NCBI GenBank assembly: GCA_949299395.1
Contig: CASGAB010000006.1
Location: forward strand, 1-58,758
Direction: 5' to 3'
Source of the DNA: an uncultured bacterium
GTDB lineage: Bacteria > Bacillota_I > Bacilli_A > RFN20 > CAG-826
Length of the DNA stretch: 58,758 nt
Shown piece by piece: positions 1 through 7,923 of the stretch. The notes under the pieces were generated by a model. It ran no database searches and was not told where the DNA came from. It worked only from the letters and a program-made list of their open reading frames with translations. Every line of letters starts with the position of its first letter. Within the stretch, counting starts at the first letter, position 1. A program made the position numbers and the translations under genes.

Positions 1-99
1 TAATGAATTTTATATTAGAACATATTGAGGTTAATATTAATGGACAATGGGTTCAATTTAAAGAAACCGGAAGAGATGTGTATTATCCAGTAGGAATTG
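1..99. repeat. Terminal overlap, left copy
   Basis: Positions 1-99 are identical to 58660-58758, so the two ends of the window are the same sequence. The repeat lies inside one continuous reading frame (the tail assembly chaperone), which continues in frame through the join. This is what a circularised assembly with a k-mer-sized overlap looks like, and the unique genome is then 58,659 bp. A genuine short direct terminal repeat is the alternative, but it would place a chromosome end in the middle of a coding gene. Confidence 0.95.
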
Positions 100-185
100 A
101 AAAAGATATTTCTTTTTTAACTTCACTTGTAACTAAATTTTTAACTGATTATTTACAACCACTTTTTACGAAATCCAACGTATAG
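3..185 (+). CDS. Tail assembly chaperone (gpG-like), 3-prime part; gene starts at 58530
   Basis: This is the C-terminal 60 residues of a 104-aa protein. The real start is the ATG at 58530, which has an AAGGAGG ribosome binding site, and the gene crosses the map join. It sits directly before the tape measure gene, where long-tailed phages encode the G/GT pair of tail assembly chaperones that coat the tape measure during tail tube assembly. The frame stops at 183-185, but the -1 frame is open from 149 to a stop at 413-415. This gives the classic short and frameshifted long product arrangement. No family domain was recognised directly; the call rests on position, size and the overlapping frame. 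Confidence 0.75.
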   Translation: MNFILEHIEVNINGQWVQFKETGRDVYYPVGIEKDISFLTSLVTKFLTDYLQPLFTKSNV

Positions 186-415
186 AGTCTTTAACTCGTG
201 TTTCAACAGGACCAGAAGCGAAGTTATTATTAAATTGTAAGAATTTACATTATATAATATATACATTAATAACAAACAATTATGCTACTTATAAAGAAAT
301 ACGAGATGATTATACGTTGGAAGAAGTAGTTGCAATGTACGAAGCGTGTTTGGTTCATTTATATAATAAAAATGTTTTAAATGAATATTATAGAAAGAAT
401 CAAAAGAGGAGGTAG
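149..415 (+). CDS. Tail assembly chaperone frameshift extension (gpT-like)
   Basis: The -1 frame relative to the upstream chaperone is open from 149 and runs to TAG at 413-415. From about 188 it encodes a well-formed helical protein (beginning SLTRVSTGPEAKLLLN). It has no ribosome binding site or good start of its own, so it is most likely made only as a fusion by -1 ribosomal slippage. If the shift occurs at about 162-168, the fusion protein is about 181 aa: 99 residues from the first frame and 82 from the second. The tape measure ATG follows at 425 after a GAGGAGG sequence. Programmed frameshifting here is known from lambda gpG/gpGT and many other tailed phages; its use in this phage is inferred. 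Confidence 0.7.
   Translation, partial: LFTTTFYEIQRIESLTRVSTGPEAKLLLNCKNLHYIIYTLITNNYATYKEIRDDYTLEEVVAMYEACLVHLYNKNVLNEYYRKNQKRR
162..168 (+). other. Candidate -1 frameshift site
   Basis: CTTTTTA lies inside the short window (149-183) where both the chaperone frame and its -1 frame are open. The run of five T allows tRNA-Phe on UUU to re-pair one base back. In the zero frame the codons read CTT TTT ACG, so this is not a perfect X XXY YYZ heptamer and the exact slip point is uncertain. Confidence 0.45.
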
Positions 416-424
416 GAGTAATAT

Positions 425-1639
425 ATGGCTCAAAAAGAAACTTATTATACTAATTTACAAGTTGATGTTACTACTAACACCTCTCAATTTGAGAAATTTA
501 AAAAAAGTACTGATAAATGGATCAATAATTTTAATTTAGATGATACTATTAAAAAACAATTAAGTGATGCTGCTTTACAAACGAAGAAATGGGAATTAGA
601 GTTTCAAAATATTTTAGAACTTCGTGATAAATTAAATGATGTTTTAAAAAATAATAATTTATCAGATGAAGCTAGAGTTAAAGCAAATGAACAAATAGTC
701 GAGGCTAATAGGGAATTAGCAGAGTTATTTGAGAAACAAAAAGAAGCTGGAGTTTTAAGCGAAAGAGAGATTAAAAAAGGAGAGAGGGTTATTGGAACAG
801 GTGAAAAAGAAGAATCTTTTTTATCTGAATTTATTAAAGGTGATGAAGGTAGTTTTGGTAAATCTCTTAAATCAGCTGCTCTTGATACTTTTGGTCCTAA
901 AAGTTCTTTAGCTGAAACGGTTGTTGGTGGATTTAAAGACATACTTGATTCTATTGTTAGTTTTGTAGCAGATATAATTAAAGAAGCTTTTGAAAAAATA
1001 GAAAACATGGCTTCTTTTAATCTTGGATTAACTAATAGATATAATGAATCTGCTATATCTTATTTTGAAAACTGGGGATTAACTGGTGCAAATGCTTATG
1101 CGATGCAACAAGCATTAGAATCTGTCGGAATGAATGATGTTGAAGATTTGTTTATGGCACAAGGTTATGGAATGACTGAAGTGTTAGAAGAATTTAAAAC
1201 ACAGTTCGAATATTTTAAAAATGAATATGAAACAACTGATGAAGAAATGATTCTCACATATCAACAATTTCAAAAAGACTGGAATGATTTTAAACAACAT
1301 TTTCAACAAGAAATAATTACTTTCTTTTCTAATAATAAAACTCTTCTAACAGATACTTTAAATACTTTAATCGATGTATTACCTTCTTTATTAGAAGTAA
1401 CAAAAGGAATATTAAGTGCAGTAAAGTGGTTATTACCGCATTCAGTAGGAGAAACTACAAAACAAGCATCAGATATTTATGAAAGTATTGGAGCAGTTAG
1501 TAATAATAGTCAAATCATTGACTCACATGCTGTTACTAATTACACATTTAATGGTATGACACAATCACAATTAAACGAAATTAAATCGTCAATAAATAAA
1601 GGAAACACTGAATACTATAATTCTAAAGCCGTGAGGTAA
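425..1639 (+). CDS. Tail tape measure protein (short)
   Basis: The 404-aa protein has heptad-rich, Glu/Lys-rich coiled coil at residues about 15-130, a hydrophobic/amphipathic middle around 165-200 (DSIVSFVADIIKEAF), more helix, and a hydrophobic segment near 310-340 (IDVLPSLLEVTKGILSAVKW). Position after the frameshifted chaperone and before baseplate genes identifies it as the tape measure, which sets tail length and fills the tube. At the usual 1.5 angstroms per residue this would give a tail of only about 60 nm, short for a contractile tail. I see no peptidase or lysozyme domain in it, unlike many longer tape measures. The start has a GAGGAGG site 10 bases upstream. Confidence 0.8.
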   Translation: MAQKETYYTNLQVDVTTNTSQFEKFKKSTDKWINNFNLDDTIKKQLSDAALQTKKWELEFQNILELRDKLNDVLKNNNLSDEARVKANEQIVEANRELAELFEKQKEAGVLSEREIKKGERVIGTGEKEESFLSEFIKGDEGSFGKSLKSAALDTFGPKSSLAETVVGGFKDILDSIVSFVADIIKEAFEKIENMASFNLGLTNRYNESAISYFENWGLTGANAYAMQQALESVGMNDVEDLFMAQGYGMTEVLEEFKTQFEYFKNEYETTDEEMILTYQQFQKDWNDFKQHFQQEIITFFSNNKTLLTDTLNTLIDVLPSLLEVTKGILSAVKWLLPHSVGETTKQASDIYESIGAVSNNSQIIDSHAVTNYTFNGMTQSQLNEIKSSINKGNTEYYNSKAVR

Positions 1640-1644
1640 GTAAA

Positions 1645-3078
1645 ATGGATGAAAATAGATATAATGAATTACAACGAAATAAAAGAAGTTCCTTAAATGG
1701 AGCAGGATATATGTGTGCTCTTGTGGTTGAAGATTTAGAGGGTAATCAAGAAACTATCAATTTTGATTTAATAAGTAGTATAAGTGTAACCTCATCTTCT
1801 AATTTAACTGAAAATACGATGATGAACGGTGATATAATTGCTGATCATATTTATAGAGAACCAAATGAAGTTACTATATCTGGATCATATGGATTATTTA
1901 GTAATAGAAATGTTCAATTTTCAGGTCCTTGGGATAAGTTAGGAAATGTAGAAGAGTATTTTGAAAATATAAAAAATAAAGGATATAAATGTTCTATTAT
2001 TACTCGTTCTTTATTAAATAATAGCAGTACGAGATTTAAAACTCGTGAAAACATGGTTTTAACAAATATTGAATGGACACATCATCAAACTTCGATTGAA
2101 TTTTCATTAACTTTTACTGAACAAAAAACTGCTTCCTTACAAACACAAAACATTCCTTATACTGAAGAAGATGAAGATGGTCCAGAGATTACAGATGGTA
2201 TAGCTACTTTTTTTACTGAAGAAGTTTTAGATTGGGATATGATTTACACACTTATCATAAGTTTATTAAACGAAGATAATATGATGACTGAAGAATTTAA
2301 AAATGAATTGCAAGAATTATCTTTTAGTGAAAGCGGAGCAGCTTTAGTAGCAGGAGGTGTTTTAGGAGGATCGGTAGTTGCAGTTGGTGCGATAGTAGCT
2401 GCAGCATTAGGAAGTAATCCTATTGGTTGGATAATAGCAGCTGTTGGTATAGCCCTTGGAGGAATTATATGGGGTATTTGTAATATGGTTAACGAAAATC
2501 AAAGAAGACAAGAATTAATAGCTGCTCAAGAAAAATGGGGTCACGAACAATTTCAATATTTTGAAGGTGATGATGAAAGAAACGAAGAAGAATTAGAAGA
2601 TTTCTTTAATTTTGTAGGCGGAATTGCTGATTATATTAAAACTCTTGATAACTACATAACTGTTTACAAAATTCCTACAGACGCTCAACAAGAAATGACA
2701 ATTTATATTGATGATAATAATTATGTTTTTAAATTTAATAAAATTTCAGATAGTGAAGGTTATCAATTAACTCTTTCTACTCCGTCAAAAGTTATAAAGC
2801 AAAGTACTTGTTGGAATGAATGTAAATCTGATATTTCAAAATTAACTGATAATAATTATCTATATAAAACTTCTAATAGATATCGTATTTATTTAATGTA
2901 TTCAAATTTGGATGAAGATGGAAATCCTAAATCATCTGGTAAAAATATTTTAACGAATTATTTTATTTTAGTATCGACTATTAATTTTGAAAACTTTAGT
3001 GACTTATTAACTGAATTAATTCAAAATGGTGGAACAGTTCCACAAGATAGAATACAAGAATTTAGTAATATGGGGTAA
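1645..3078 (+). CDS. Dit-like baseplate/distal tail protein with internal hydrophobic hairpin
   Basis: This 477-aa protein follows the tape measure. Its first 170 residues resemble the N-terminal domain of Dit-like baseplate proteins: a beta-rich segment with DHIYREPNEVTISGSYG followed by a domain ending FSLTFTEQKTAS. Residues about 230-282 are strikingly hydrophobic and Gly/Ala-rich (AGGVLGGSVVAVGAIVAAAL, then PIGWIIAAVGIALGGIIWGI), long enough for two membrane-spanning helices. The C-terminal 150 residues are beta-rich again. A membrane hairpin in a distal tail protein is unusual and suggests membrane insertion or fusion during DNA delivery, although it could pack inside the tail. It is separated from the next gene by six bases, so the two are co-translated. 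Confidence 0.6.
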   Translation: MDENRYNELQRNKRSSLNGAGYMCALVVEDLEGNQETINFDLISSISVTSSSNLTENTMMNGDIIADHIYREPNEVTISGSYGLFSNRNVQFSGPWDKLGNVEEYFENIKNKGYKCSIITRSLLNNSSTRFKTRENMVLTNIEWTHHQTSIEFSLTFTEQKTASLQTQNIPYTEEDEDGPEITDGIATFFTEEVLDWDMIYTLIISLLNEDNMMTEEFKNELQELSFSESGAALVAGGVLGGSVVAVGAIVAAALGSNPIGWIIAAVGIALGGIIWGICNMVNENQRRQELIAAQEKWGHEQFQYFEGDDERNEEELEDFFNFVGGIADYIKTLDNYITVYKIPTDAQQEMTIYIDDNNYVFKFNKISDSEGYQLTLSTPSKVIKQSTCWNECKSDISKLTDNNYLYKTSNRYRIYLMYSNLDEDGNPKSSGKNILTNYFILVSTINFENFSDLLTELIQNGGTVPQDRIQEFSNMG

Positions 3079-3084
3079 AGTAAG

Positions 3085-4041
3085 ATGGATTGTTGGATGA
3101 GGGTTTTAAAAGTTAAATTTACTTCAGATACTTTAAAAAAATCTATTATTTTTGGTGAAAACTATTTAAAAGGCGAAGATGATATTGAGATGGAGATAGA
3201 AGGAACTAAATATCTATCTGCCGTTAAAGATACTTTTACAATTAACTTATATAATCTAACTTATAATGAAATGTCTCAACTTATAAATGGAAAATATTAT
3301 AAAGTCGAGATAATATGTGGGTATAGAAATGCAAATACAATGACTATATTTAATGGTTCTGTAATTTATATTTCGAATGATAAATTTAAATTTAATACTA
3401 ACAGATGTATAGTTTTATGTGGTAATAATTTTATTGCTAATTTTGGTCAAAACAGAATGAATTTATCGCTTAATTCAGGATTAAATTTATATGATGCTAT
3501 TAAATTTATTTTAAGAAGACAAGGTATTACAAAAGTTAAAATAGATGAATCACTCAAGAATAGAGTTATAAAAGAGGTAGAAAGTATGAAAGAAAGTCCT
3601 CAAAGTTGGATTGATAATTTTTGTAATACTAACGGTCTTATAATTAATGTTGATAGTACAAGCGGATCTGATGTAACAGTATTATCTGCTTATAAAACAA
3701 ACAACAGATTAATTACTTTAAATCCTGAAAACTTAATTCTAACTAATGGATATCCTAAAATTAGTAGTGAAGGAATTGAGATTACTTGTTTACCGACTTT
3801 TGATTTTATACCAGGGGATGTGATTCAACTCGATAACTCTATCATAAATACTTCAACTGATTCTATTGAAGGAGAAGAGTTTATGAAGAGTATTTGGATG
3901 GATGTTGATGGCAGATATATGGTTTATGAAGTTAGTTATAAGTTAGATAATATGAGCGGGGAATTTAGTTGTTCGCTAAAAACAAAAGCTCGTTCTTTAT
4001 ATAATTCGATACCAGGATATCAAGGAGCTACTCAATCATGA
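3085..4041 (+). CDS. Baseplate hub protein (gpD/XkdQ-like)
   Basis: The 318-aa protein has the gp27/gpD-type hub pattern: an N-terminal beta domain with a D-x-F-T-I-N-L-Y-N-L segment near residues 49-60, a central helical part (LNLYDAIKFILRRQGI, about 136-151), then a second beta domain. It sits between the Dit-like gene and a small OB-type spike candidate, the normal order in simple contractile baseplates. The hub trimer connects the tail tube to the spike. It overlaps the next start by four bases (ATGA), indicating translational coupling. I see no lysozyme insertion. Confidence 0.65.
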   Translation: MDCWMRVLKVKFTSDTLKKSIIFGENYLKGEDDIEMEIEGTKYLSAVKDTFTINLYNLTYNEMSQLINGKYYKVEIICGYRNANTMTIFNGSVIYISNDKFKFNTNRCIVLCGNNFIANFGQNRMNLSLNSGLNLYDAIKFILRRQGITKVKIDESLKNRVIKEVESMKESPQSWIDNFCNTNGLIINVDSTSGSDVTVLSAYKTNNRLITLNPENLILTNGYPKISSEGIEITCLPTFDFIPGDVIQLDNSIINTSTDSIEGEEFMKSIWMDVDGRYMVYEVSYKLDNMSGEFSCSLKTKARSLYNSIPGYQGATQS

Positions 4042-4625
4042 TAGAAAAGAAATTAACTACTAATAGATTAGTGACTGTAAATAGAAGTAATCAATATAGT
4101 AACGTTCAATCAACCACAAAAACTAATCAAGCATCTACGAGAGATGTTGAAAAGTATGGAGGATTAGGTAGTAATCAATCTTCTAATTTAACTACTTTAA
4201 CAGCGATGAGAGAAGCTATTTTACCAATGATTAATGTAGGAACATTAGCAAAAGTAGTTACTGTTGATAGATTAAGTAACAAGATATTAGTAAAACCATT
4301 TCCTCTTCTTGATAGTGAATCTCAAAAAAATATAGAATGTACTTGTTCTCTCTATCGTGATATTAAAAAAGTAACTGTTAATTGTCCAGCATTAGGAGGA
4401 AGTACAGAAGATGTTAGTATAGAGTGGGAATGGAAGAGTTTGATAGACATATTAGAAGTAAATGATACAGTATGTGTCGTGTTTATGGATAGAAATTTTA
4501 AACAAAATTTAAAACAAGCTCGTTCAAATAATAAACTTTCTAATTTAAATGACGAGCAAAAATACCATTCAGATTCATACGGAATCATTGTAGCTGTTAT
4601 GAATAAATATAATTTGAATATATAA
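4038..4625 (+). CDS. Baseplate spike/OB-fold protein (tentative)
   Basis: This 195-aa protein starts within the stop of the hub gene (ATGA overlap). The first 75 residues are Asn/Ser/Thr-rich and probably flexible. From about 75 on it is beta-rich (GTLAKVVTVDRLSNKILVKPF, read in two parts, then NDTVCVVFMDRN), in keeping with the OB-like domain of XkdS/gp45-type baseplate proteins that cap or plug the hub. Position between hub and J-type wedge supports this. No metal-binding HxH tip motif typical of long P2-type spikes is visible, so an apex spike is not certain. Confidence 0.5.
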   Translation: MIEKKLTTNRLVTVNRSNQYSNVQSTTKTNQASTRDVEKYGGLGSNQSSNLTTLTAMREAILPMINVGTLAKVVTVDRLSNKILVKPFPLLDSESQKNIECTCSLYRDIKKVTVNCPALGGSTEDVSIEWEWKSLIDILEVNDTVCVVFMDRNFKQNLKQARSNNKLSNLNDEQKYHSDSYGIIVAVMNKYNLNI

Positions 4626-4669
4626 ATATTTAGTAAAATATTTTATAATTATAGTAGGAGATAAAAAAA

Positions 4670-5989
4670 ATGTCATTATTAACAAGTTATGAGATAGATT
4701 GGAATAATTTCTTGCAATTTAATGGTAATGGAGTAGTAGTTGCTACTTATGCTGAAATTTATAAAGCGTTAGTTAAAAAATTTCAAGATATATGGGGAAG
4801 CGATATAGATTTAAGTTCAGCTAGTGCAGATGGTGTATTTGTAAATACATATGCTTTAATAATTAATAATATATTACTTTCTTTTAAAAAATTTTATGAG
4901 TCTTTAAATGTTAATACAGCAACTGGAGCAGCATTAGATGTTTTATGTAATTTAACAAACGTTACTCGTAAATCAGCAACAGCTTCAACGTGTCCGGTAG
5001 TTTTAACTCTTGATAATAGTGAGACAGAAAATTATATTACTAATGAAATTGATTTAGTAGATATAAATGGAAATATTTGGATTGCTAGAAATATTGAGGG
5101 ATTTATTTTAGAGCCAGGTGTTCCACAAACAATCATATTTACTTGTTCACAACTTGGTCCTATCGAAGCACCAAAAGGAACTATTGATAGATTAATTAAT
5201 AATGATGTTGTTATTAATATAGAGCAATCACAAGATGCGAATAAAGGATTTAATGTGGAAAACGATAGTTCTTTAAGAAAAAGAAGAACTCAAACTTTAG
5301 GCAGTCGCGGAACTACAGTATTAGAAAGTTTAAGTTCATCATTATTAAGTTTAACAGGAATAAGAGACGTTAAGATTTATAATAATGATACTGGGAATGA
5401 AATTACTGCAAAAGATGGAACAAAAATAGTTGCTCATAATGTTTATATAATTGTAAGAAGAGAAGCTAATATTACTATTTCAGACGCGACTATTGGTACT
5501 ATCATCTATGAAAAAATGACACCTGGTATATCTACCACAAAATCACAAGATCAATTACAATTCGGTATTTCACATGAATATCAATATGTACAAAGAATAT
5601 TAGGTCAACGTATAGATTCTGATATTAAACAAATCGTTTATTGGAAAGAAGCAACACCTACTAATAATGAAATAAAAATAGTTATCACACCAAATGTGTA
5701 TTTTGCTTCTTATGATAATTCTACTGCTAAAAAAATAGCACAAAAAGTTATTAACTATATGAATAATAAGTTGTTAGGTGAGAATGTTGAAAGTAGAGAT
5801 TTGTGGAATATAGTTCAATATGCAGATCCTAAATTTAGAGGTTCAAAAACATATGATATTAATAATATTACTATCGGAGGTAGTGATATTTATACTAATC
5901 CAGATACTTATTATGGTTATACAAAGGCTGATTATGAAGTATCTGATGAAGAAGAAACGAGGGGACAAGTTACAATTAAGATTAATTAA
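4670..5989 (+). CDS. Baseplate J-like wedge protein
   Basis: This 439-aa protein belongs to the baseplate J / gp47 / XkdT family. Features include the N-terminal helical part with VFVNTYALIINNILLSFKKF, GAALDVLCNLTNVTRKSATA near residues 80-100, the beta domain, and the GFNVENDSSLRKRRTQTLGS stretch near 190-210 that matches the E-x-D-x-x-x-R-x-R signature. The family forms the baseplate wedge arms that switch the contractile tail. A GTAGGAG ribosome binding site sits 10 bases before the ATG, after a 44-base AT-rich gap. It is followed three bases later by the next wedge gene. Confidence 0.85.
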   Translation: MSLLTSYEIDWNNFLQFNGNGVVVATYAEIYKALVKKFQDIWGSDIDLSSASADGVFVNTYALIINNILLSFKKFYESLNVNTATGAALDVLCNLTNVTRKSATASTCPVVLTLDNSETENYITNEIDLVDINGNIWIARNIEGFILEPGVPQTIIFTCSQLGPIEAPKGTIDRLINNDVVINIEQSQDANKGFNVENDSSLRKRRTQTLGSRGTTVLESLSSSLLSLTGIRDVKIYNNDTGNEITAKDGTKIVAHNVYIIVRREANITISDATIGTIIYEKMTPGISTTKSQDQLQFGISHEYQYVQRILGQRIDSDIKQIVYWKEATPTNNEIKIVITPNVYFASYDNSTAKKIAQKVINYMNNKLLGENVESRDLWNIVQYADPKFRGSKTYDINNITIGGSDIYTNPDTYYGYTKADYEVSDEEETRGQVTIKIN

Positions 5990-5992
5990 AGT

Positions 5993-6652
5993 ATGTTAAA
6001 AAGTAAATTATTGAGTTGGACATATTATGAAAGAAAGATACCTCTTTATGTATTAAATGCTTATGGTGTACAAGAGTTCTTTAAGATAATGGTTAATTTT
6101 TTAATTAATCAAGATAATGTTGAAGACACTATTTGTTATGCTTTTAATATATATGATGAAGAGTATAGTTCTTTTATGATGGGTTACGATAAAACATCTT
6201 TTAACTATACTTTTTTAGATTTAATTGCTAATTTATATGGAGTTTCGAGAGCGTTCGGGGTCGAATATGTTGATGAAGACGGAGTATTTTATCATAAAGA
6301 TTTATATTTAAATAATGATGAATTATTAATGTTAATAAAAGCTCGAATTATTCAAAATAATTTCGATGGTACTTATGAATCAACAAGAGAGTTTTATGAT
6401 AGAGTAAATATGCCAGTATATTTATTTCAAAGTAATAATCCAGCGGAAGCTTATGTTTATATATCAACTAAAAATCCAGATGGAACAGAAAACGTAATGT
6501 CTAATAATATTAAAGATATGATTTATGCAGGATTGTTTACAATTAAATCGATGGGTATTACTTATCACACTTATATTAGAAACGTTTTGAATTTAGGTAT
6601 ATGGGATAGTGAAAGTAATAATAGAACATGGGATGTTGCTTTGTGGAGTTAG
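5993..6652 (+). CDS. Baseplate wedge protein (gpI/DUF2612-like)
   Basis: The 219-aa protein has the DUF2612/gpI-like pattern: a helical N-terminus ending in LDLIANLYGVSRAFG (about 75-90), then LNNDELLMLIKARIIQNNFDG..EST..EFYDRV (about 103-140), then a small beta domain ending GITYHTYI. Such proteins follow the J-like gene and link wedges to tail fibres. The C-terminus ends in a repeated Trp-Asp pattern (LGIWDSESNNRTWDVALWS), resembling a fibre-attachment tail. Confidence rests largely on order and pattern. Confidence 0.65.
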   Translation: MLKSKLLSWTYYERKIPLYVLNAYGVQEFFKIMVNFLINQDNVEDTICYAFNIYDEEYSSFMMGYDKTSFNYTFLDLIANLYGVSRAFGVEYVDEDGVFYHKDLYLNNDELLMLIKARIIQNNFDGTYESTREFYDRVNMPVYLFQSNNPAEAYVYISTKNPDGTENVMSNNIKDMIYAGLFTIKSMGITYHTYIRNVLNLGIWDSESNNRTWDVALWS

Positions 6653-6658
6653 TAAGAT

Positions 6659-7165
6659 ATGAGATGTAGAAGAATTGTTAAATCACCAAGCGGTGTTAAG
6701 AATATAGTTTGGTTTGGGAGTAGCGGAGTAAGGTATGTTCCGGTTGATTATGGATTTGTATGCGGAGAAGATAAAATTTGTGGAAATCCCTATAAATATA
6801 AAAATATTAACATGGATGTTATAACAATATTAGATACTGAAACTCAATATAACAAACAAGCTGTTTTTTATAATGAAAAAGATAAACATGATAACTATGC
6901 TTCAGAAAAAGAAGCAGTAAGAGATAGTTTAATGCAAAGATTATCAGTTATTAAAAATGAATTATGGTATGATTTTAATTATGGAGTACCGCTCGTAGAT
7001 CAAGTTCGCGATAAATCCATTATTGATACTTGGATAATAAGGGAAATAAGTAGACACCCTGATGTTAATATGATAATAGGATTTGAGAGTGAAGTAGTTA
7101 GACACGAATATAGTTGTTTTTTTATAGTTAATACTGTTTACGGAGAAATAAAATTAGAAATGTAA
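6659..7165 (+). CDS. gp25-like baseplate wedge protein
   Basis: The 168-aa protein ends in the signature of the gp25/GpW wedge family: EAVRDSLMQRLSVIKNELWY, then DFNYGVPL, then a helix (IIDTWIIREISRHPDV) and two closing strands. It nucleates baseplate wedge and sheath assembly in other contractile-tail systems. Residues 1-70 form an extra N-terminal part with Cys residues (CRR, YGFVCGEDKICG) that I do not recognise. In most simple phages this gene comes before J; here it follows the DUF2612-like gene and closes the baseplate operon, with a strong terminator right after its stop. Confidence 0.65.
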   Translation: MRCRRIVKSPSGVKNIVWFGSSGVRYVPVDYGFVCGEDKICGNPYKYKNINMDVITILDTETQYNKQAVFYNEKDKHDNYASEKEAVRDSLMQRLSVIKNELWYDFNYGVPLVDQVRDKSIIDTWIIREISRHPDVNMIIGFESEVVRHEYSCFFIVNTVYGEIKLEM

Positions 7166-7166
7166 G

Positions 7167-7197
7167 AAAAAGATACTTAATTAAAGTATCTTTTTTT
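7167..7197 (+). terminator. Rho-independent terminator after baseplate operon
   Basis: A perfect 12-bp stem (7167-7178 with 7184-7195), AAAAAGATACTT pairing with AAGTATCTTTTT, closes on a 5-nt loop and is followed by a T run. It begins two bases after the gp25-like stop codon. Confidence 0.85.
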
Positions 7198-7217
7198 ATG
7201 CATTTTAAAACTGGTAG

Positions 7218-7246
7218 TTGATTTTTATATAAAAATCCTTTAAAAT
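7218..7246 (+). promoter_or_regulatory. SigmaA-like promoter, plus strand
   Basis: TTGATT (7218-7223), a 17-bp spacer beginning TTTATATAAA, and TAAAAT (7241-7246) precede the small genes at 7282 and 7518. It closely resembles the promoter repeated along the minus strand (TTGATT plus TTTTAA-like extension), so these two small genes may be expressed early even though they lie in the late block. Confidence 0.65.
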
Positions 7247-7281
7247 ATGGGTATAAGATAATTAATAAGGAGATTTAAATT

Positions 7282-7506
7282 ATGACATTAAAAGAACAAT
7301 TATTAAAAAGATTACCAAAGAAATATCATGAAAGATTTAAAATGATAGAAGAGGAAGATGGTTTAGTTGATGATTGTAAGTATATGCTTTATTGGAATGC
7401 GCCTTGGACCGATGATGATGAATGTGGAGTTGGGAGTTGTTTTCCAGTAAAATCTATAACTGAAGCAATCGAACATATTAAAAGTTTATATAGAATAGAC
7501 GAATAA
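7282..7506 (+). CDS. Small acidic protein, unknown
   Basis: A 74-aa protein with an AAGGAG site nine bases upstream of the ATG. It has a basic N-terminus (LKEQLLKRLPKKYHERFKM) and an acidic centre with Trp and Cys residues (WNAPWTDDDECGVGSCFPV) and ends HIKSLYRIDE. I do not recognise it. It lies between two terminators with its own early-type promoter and with the 60-aa gene behind it, making a two-gene moron-like insertion between baseplate and head genes. A decayed copy of its last 10 codons lies at 7709-7741. Confidence 0.75.
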   Translation: MTLKEQLLKRLPKKYHERFKMIEEEDGLVDDCKYMLYWNAPWTDDDECGVGSCFPVKSITEAIEHIKSLYRIDE

Positions 7507-7517
7507 GGAGATAGAGT

Positions 7518-7700
7518 ATGATAGTATTAACATTAGAACATAAAGAAGTAAAAAAGATTTTAAAAAGTATTAAACATAATAAAACTCATAAGAAAGCCCT
7601 TAAAAAGAATGGTGCATTCTATCATTATGAAGATGGTAAAAAGTATTATATAGAAGATGTTCAACTATTAAGAAAGATTTATAAATCATTTCAAAAATAG
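7518..7700 (+). CDS. Small protein, unknown (related to 53812-54066 C-terminus)
   Basis: A 60-aa basic protein 11 bases after the previous stop, with an AAGGAG site. The C-terminal half (ALKKNGAFYHYEDGKKYYIE) resembles the C-terminus of the 84-aa protein after portal (ALKNNGTTTILDGRKLYVYI), so the two seem to share a small HTH-like or phage-accessory domain. Function unknown. A truncated relative lies just downstream (7776-7838). Confidence 0.7.
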   Translation: MIVLTLEHKEVKKILKSIKHNKTHKKALKKNGAFYHYEDGKKYYIEDVQLLRKIYKSFQK

Positions 7701-7708
7701 AACTTTAG

Positions 7709-7741
7709 AATTTTAAAAGTTTATATAGAATAGATGGATAA
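7709..7741 (+). pseudogene. Remnant of the 74-aa gene C-terminus
   Basis: The in-frame string NFKSLYRIDG-stop here matches the end of the protein at 7282-7506 (IKSLYRIDE-stop), and the DNA is nearly identical over about 25 bases. No start or upstream coding sequence remains. It appears to be the left part of a decayed tandem copy of the two-gene cassette. Confidence 0.6.
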
Positions 7742-7775
7742 AAAAAATCCCTAAAATTAAAGGGATTTTTTTTAT
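7742..7775 (+). terminator. Rho-independent terminator
   Basis: An 11-bp stem, AAAAAATCCCT (7742-7752) with AGGGATTTTTT (7761-7771), has an 8-nt loop and ends in a T run. It closes the small two-gene unit. Confidence 0.85.
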
Positions 7776-7838
7776 CATATATTAGACGAAGTAAAATATA
7801 GAGTTAGAGACGTAAAAATATTAAGAAAAAAATTATAG
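7776..7838 (+). pseudogene. Remnant of the 60-aa gene C-terminus
   Basis: The frame ending at TAG 7836-7838 reads LDEVKYRVRDVKILRKKL, matching YEDGKKYYIEDVQLLRKIY near the end of the protein at 7518-7700. It lacks a start codon and ribosome binding site. Together with 7709-7741 it shows that the small cassette was once duplicated in tandem. Confidence 0.55.
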
Positions 7839-7876
7839 ATAGTATTTATTATATAAATTTTATTGCGACTTTAATA

Positions 7877-7893
7877 TATAATATTAATATATA
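7877..7893 (+). promoter_or_regulatory. Late leader block, copy 1
   Basis: TATAATATTAATATATA occurs here, at 17879-17895 and at 22650-22666, each time 18-31 bases before a strong ribosome binding site and start codon on the plus strand. The first six bases are a perfect -10 hexamer. No good -35 is visible here (TTGCGA at 7863-7868 is the nearest). Confidence 0.55.
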
Positions 7894-7923
7894 GAAATAT
7901 GATAAAAAGGAGAATTTTAATAA

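Noticed and set aside
1-99. Genuine direct terminal repeat or cos-type end
   Set aside because: A coding gene runs in frame through it, and a 99-base exact overlap is typical of circular assemblies. Coverage data would settle it.
604-1008. 134-codon minus-strand frame inside the tape measure gene
   Set aside because: It is antisense to a well-supported structural gene, low in complexity and without a ribosome binding site.
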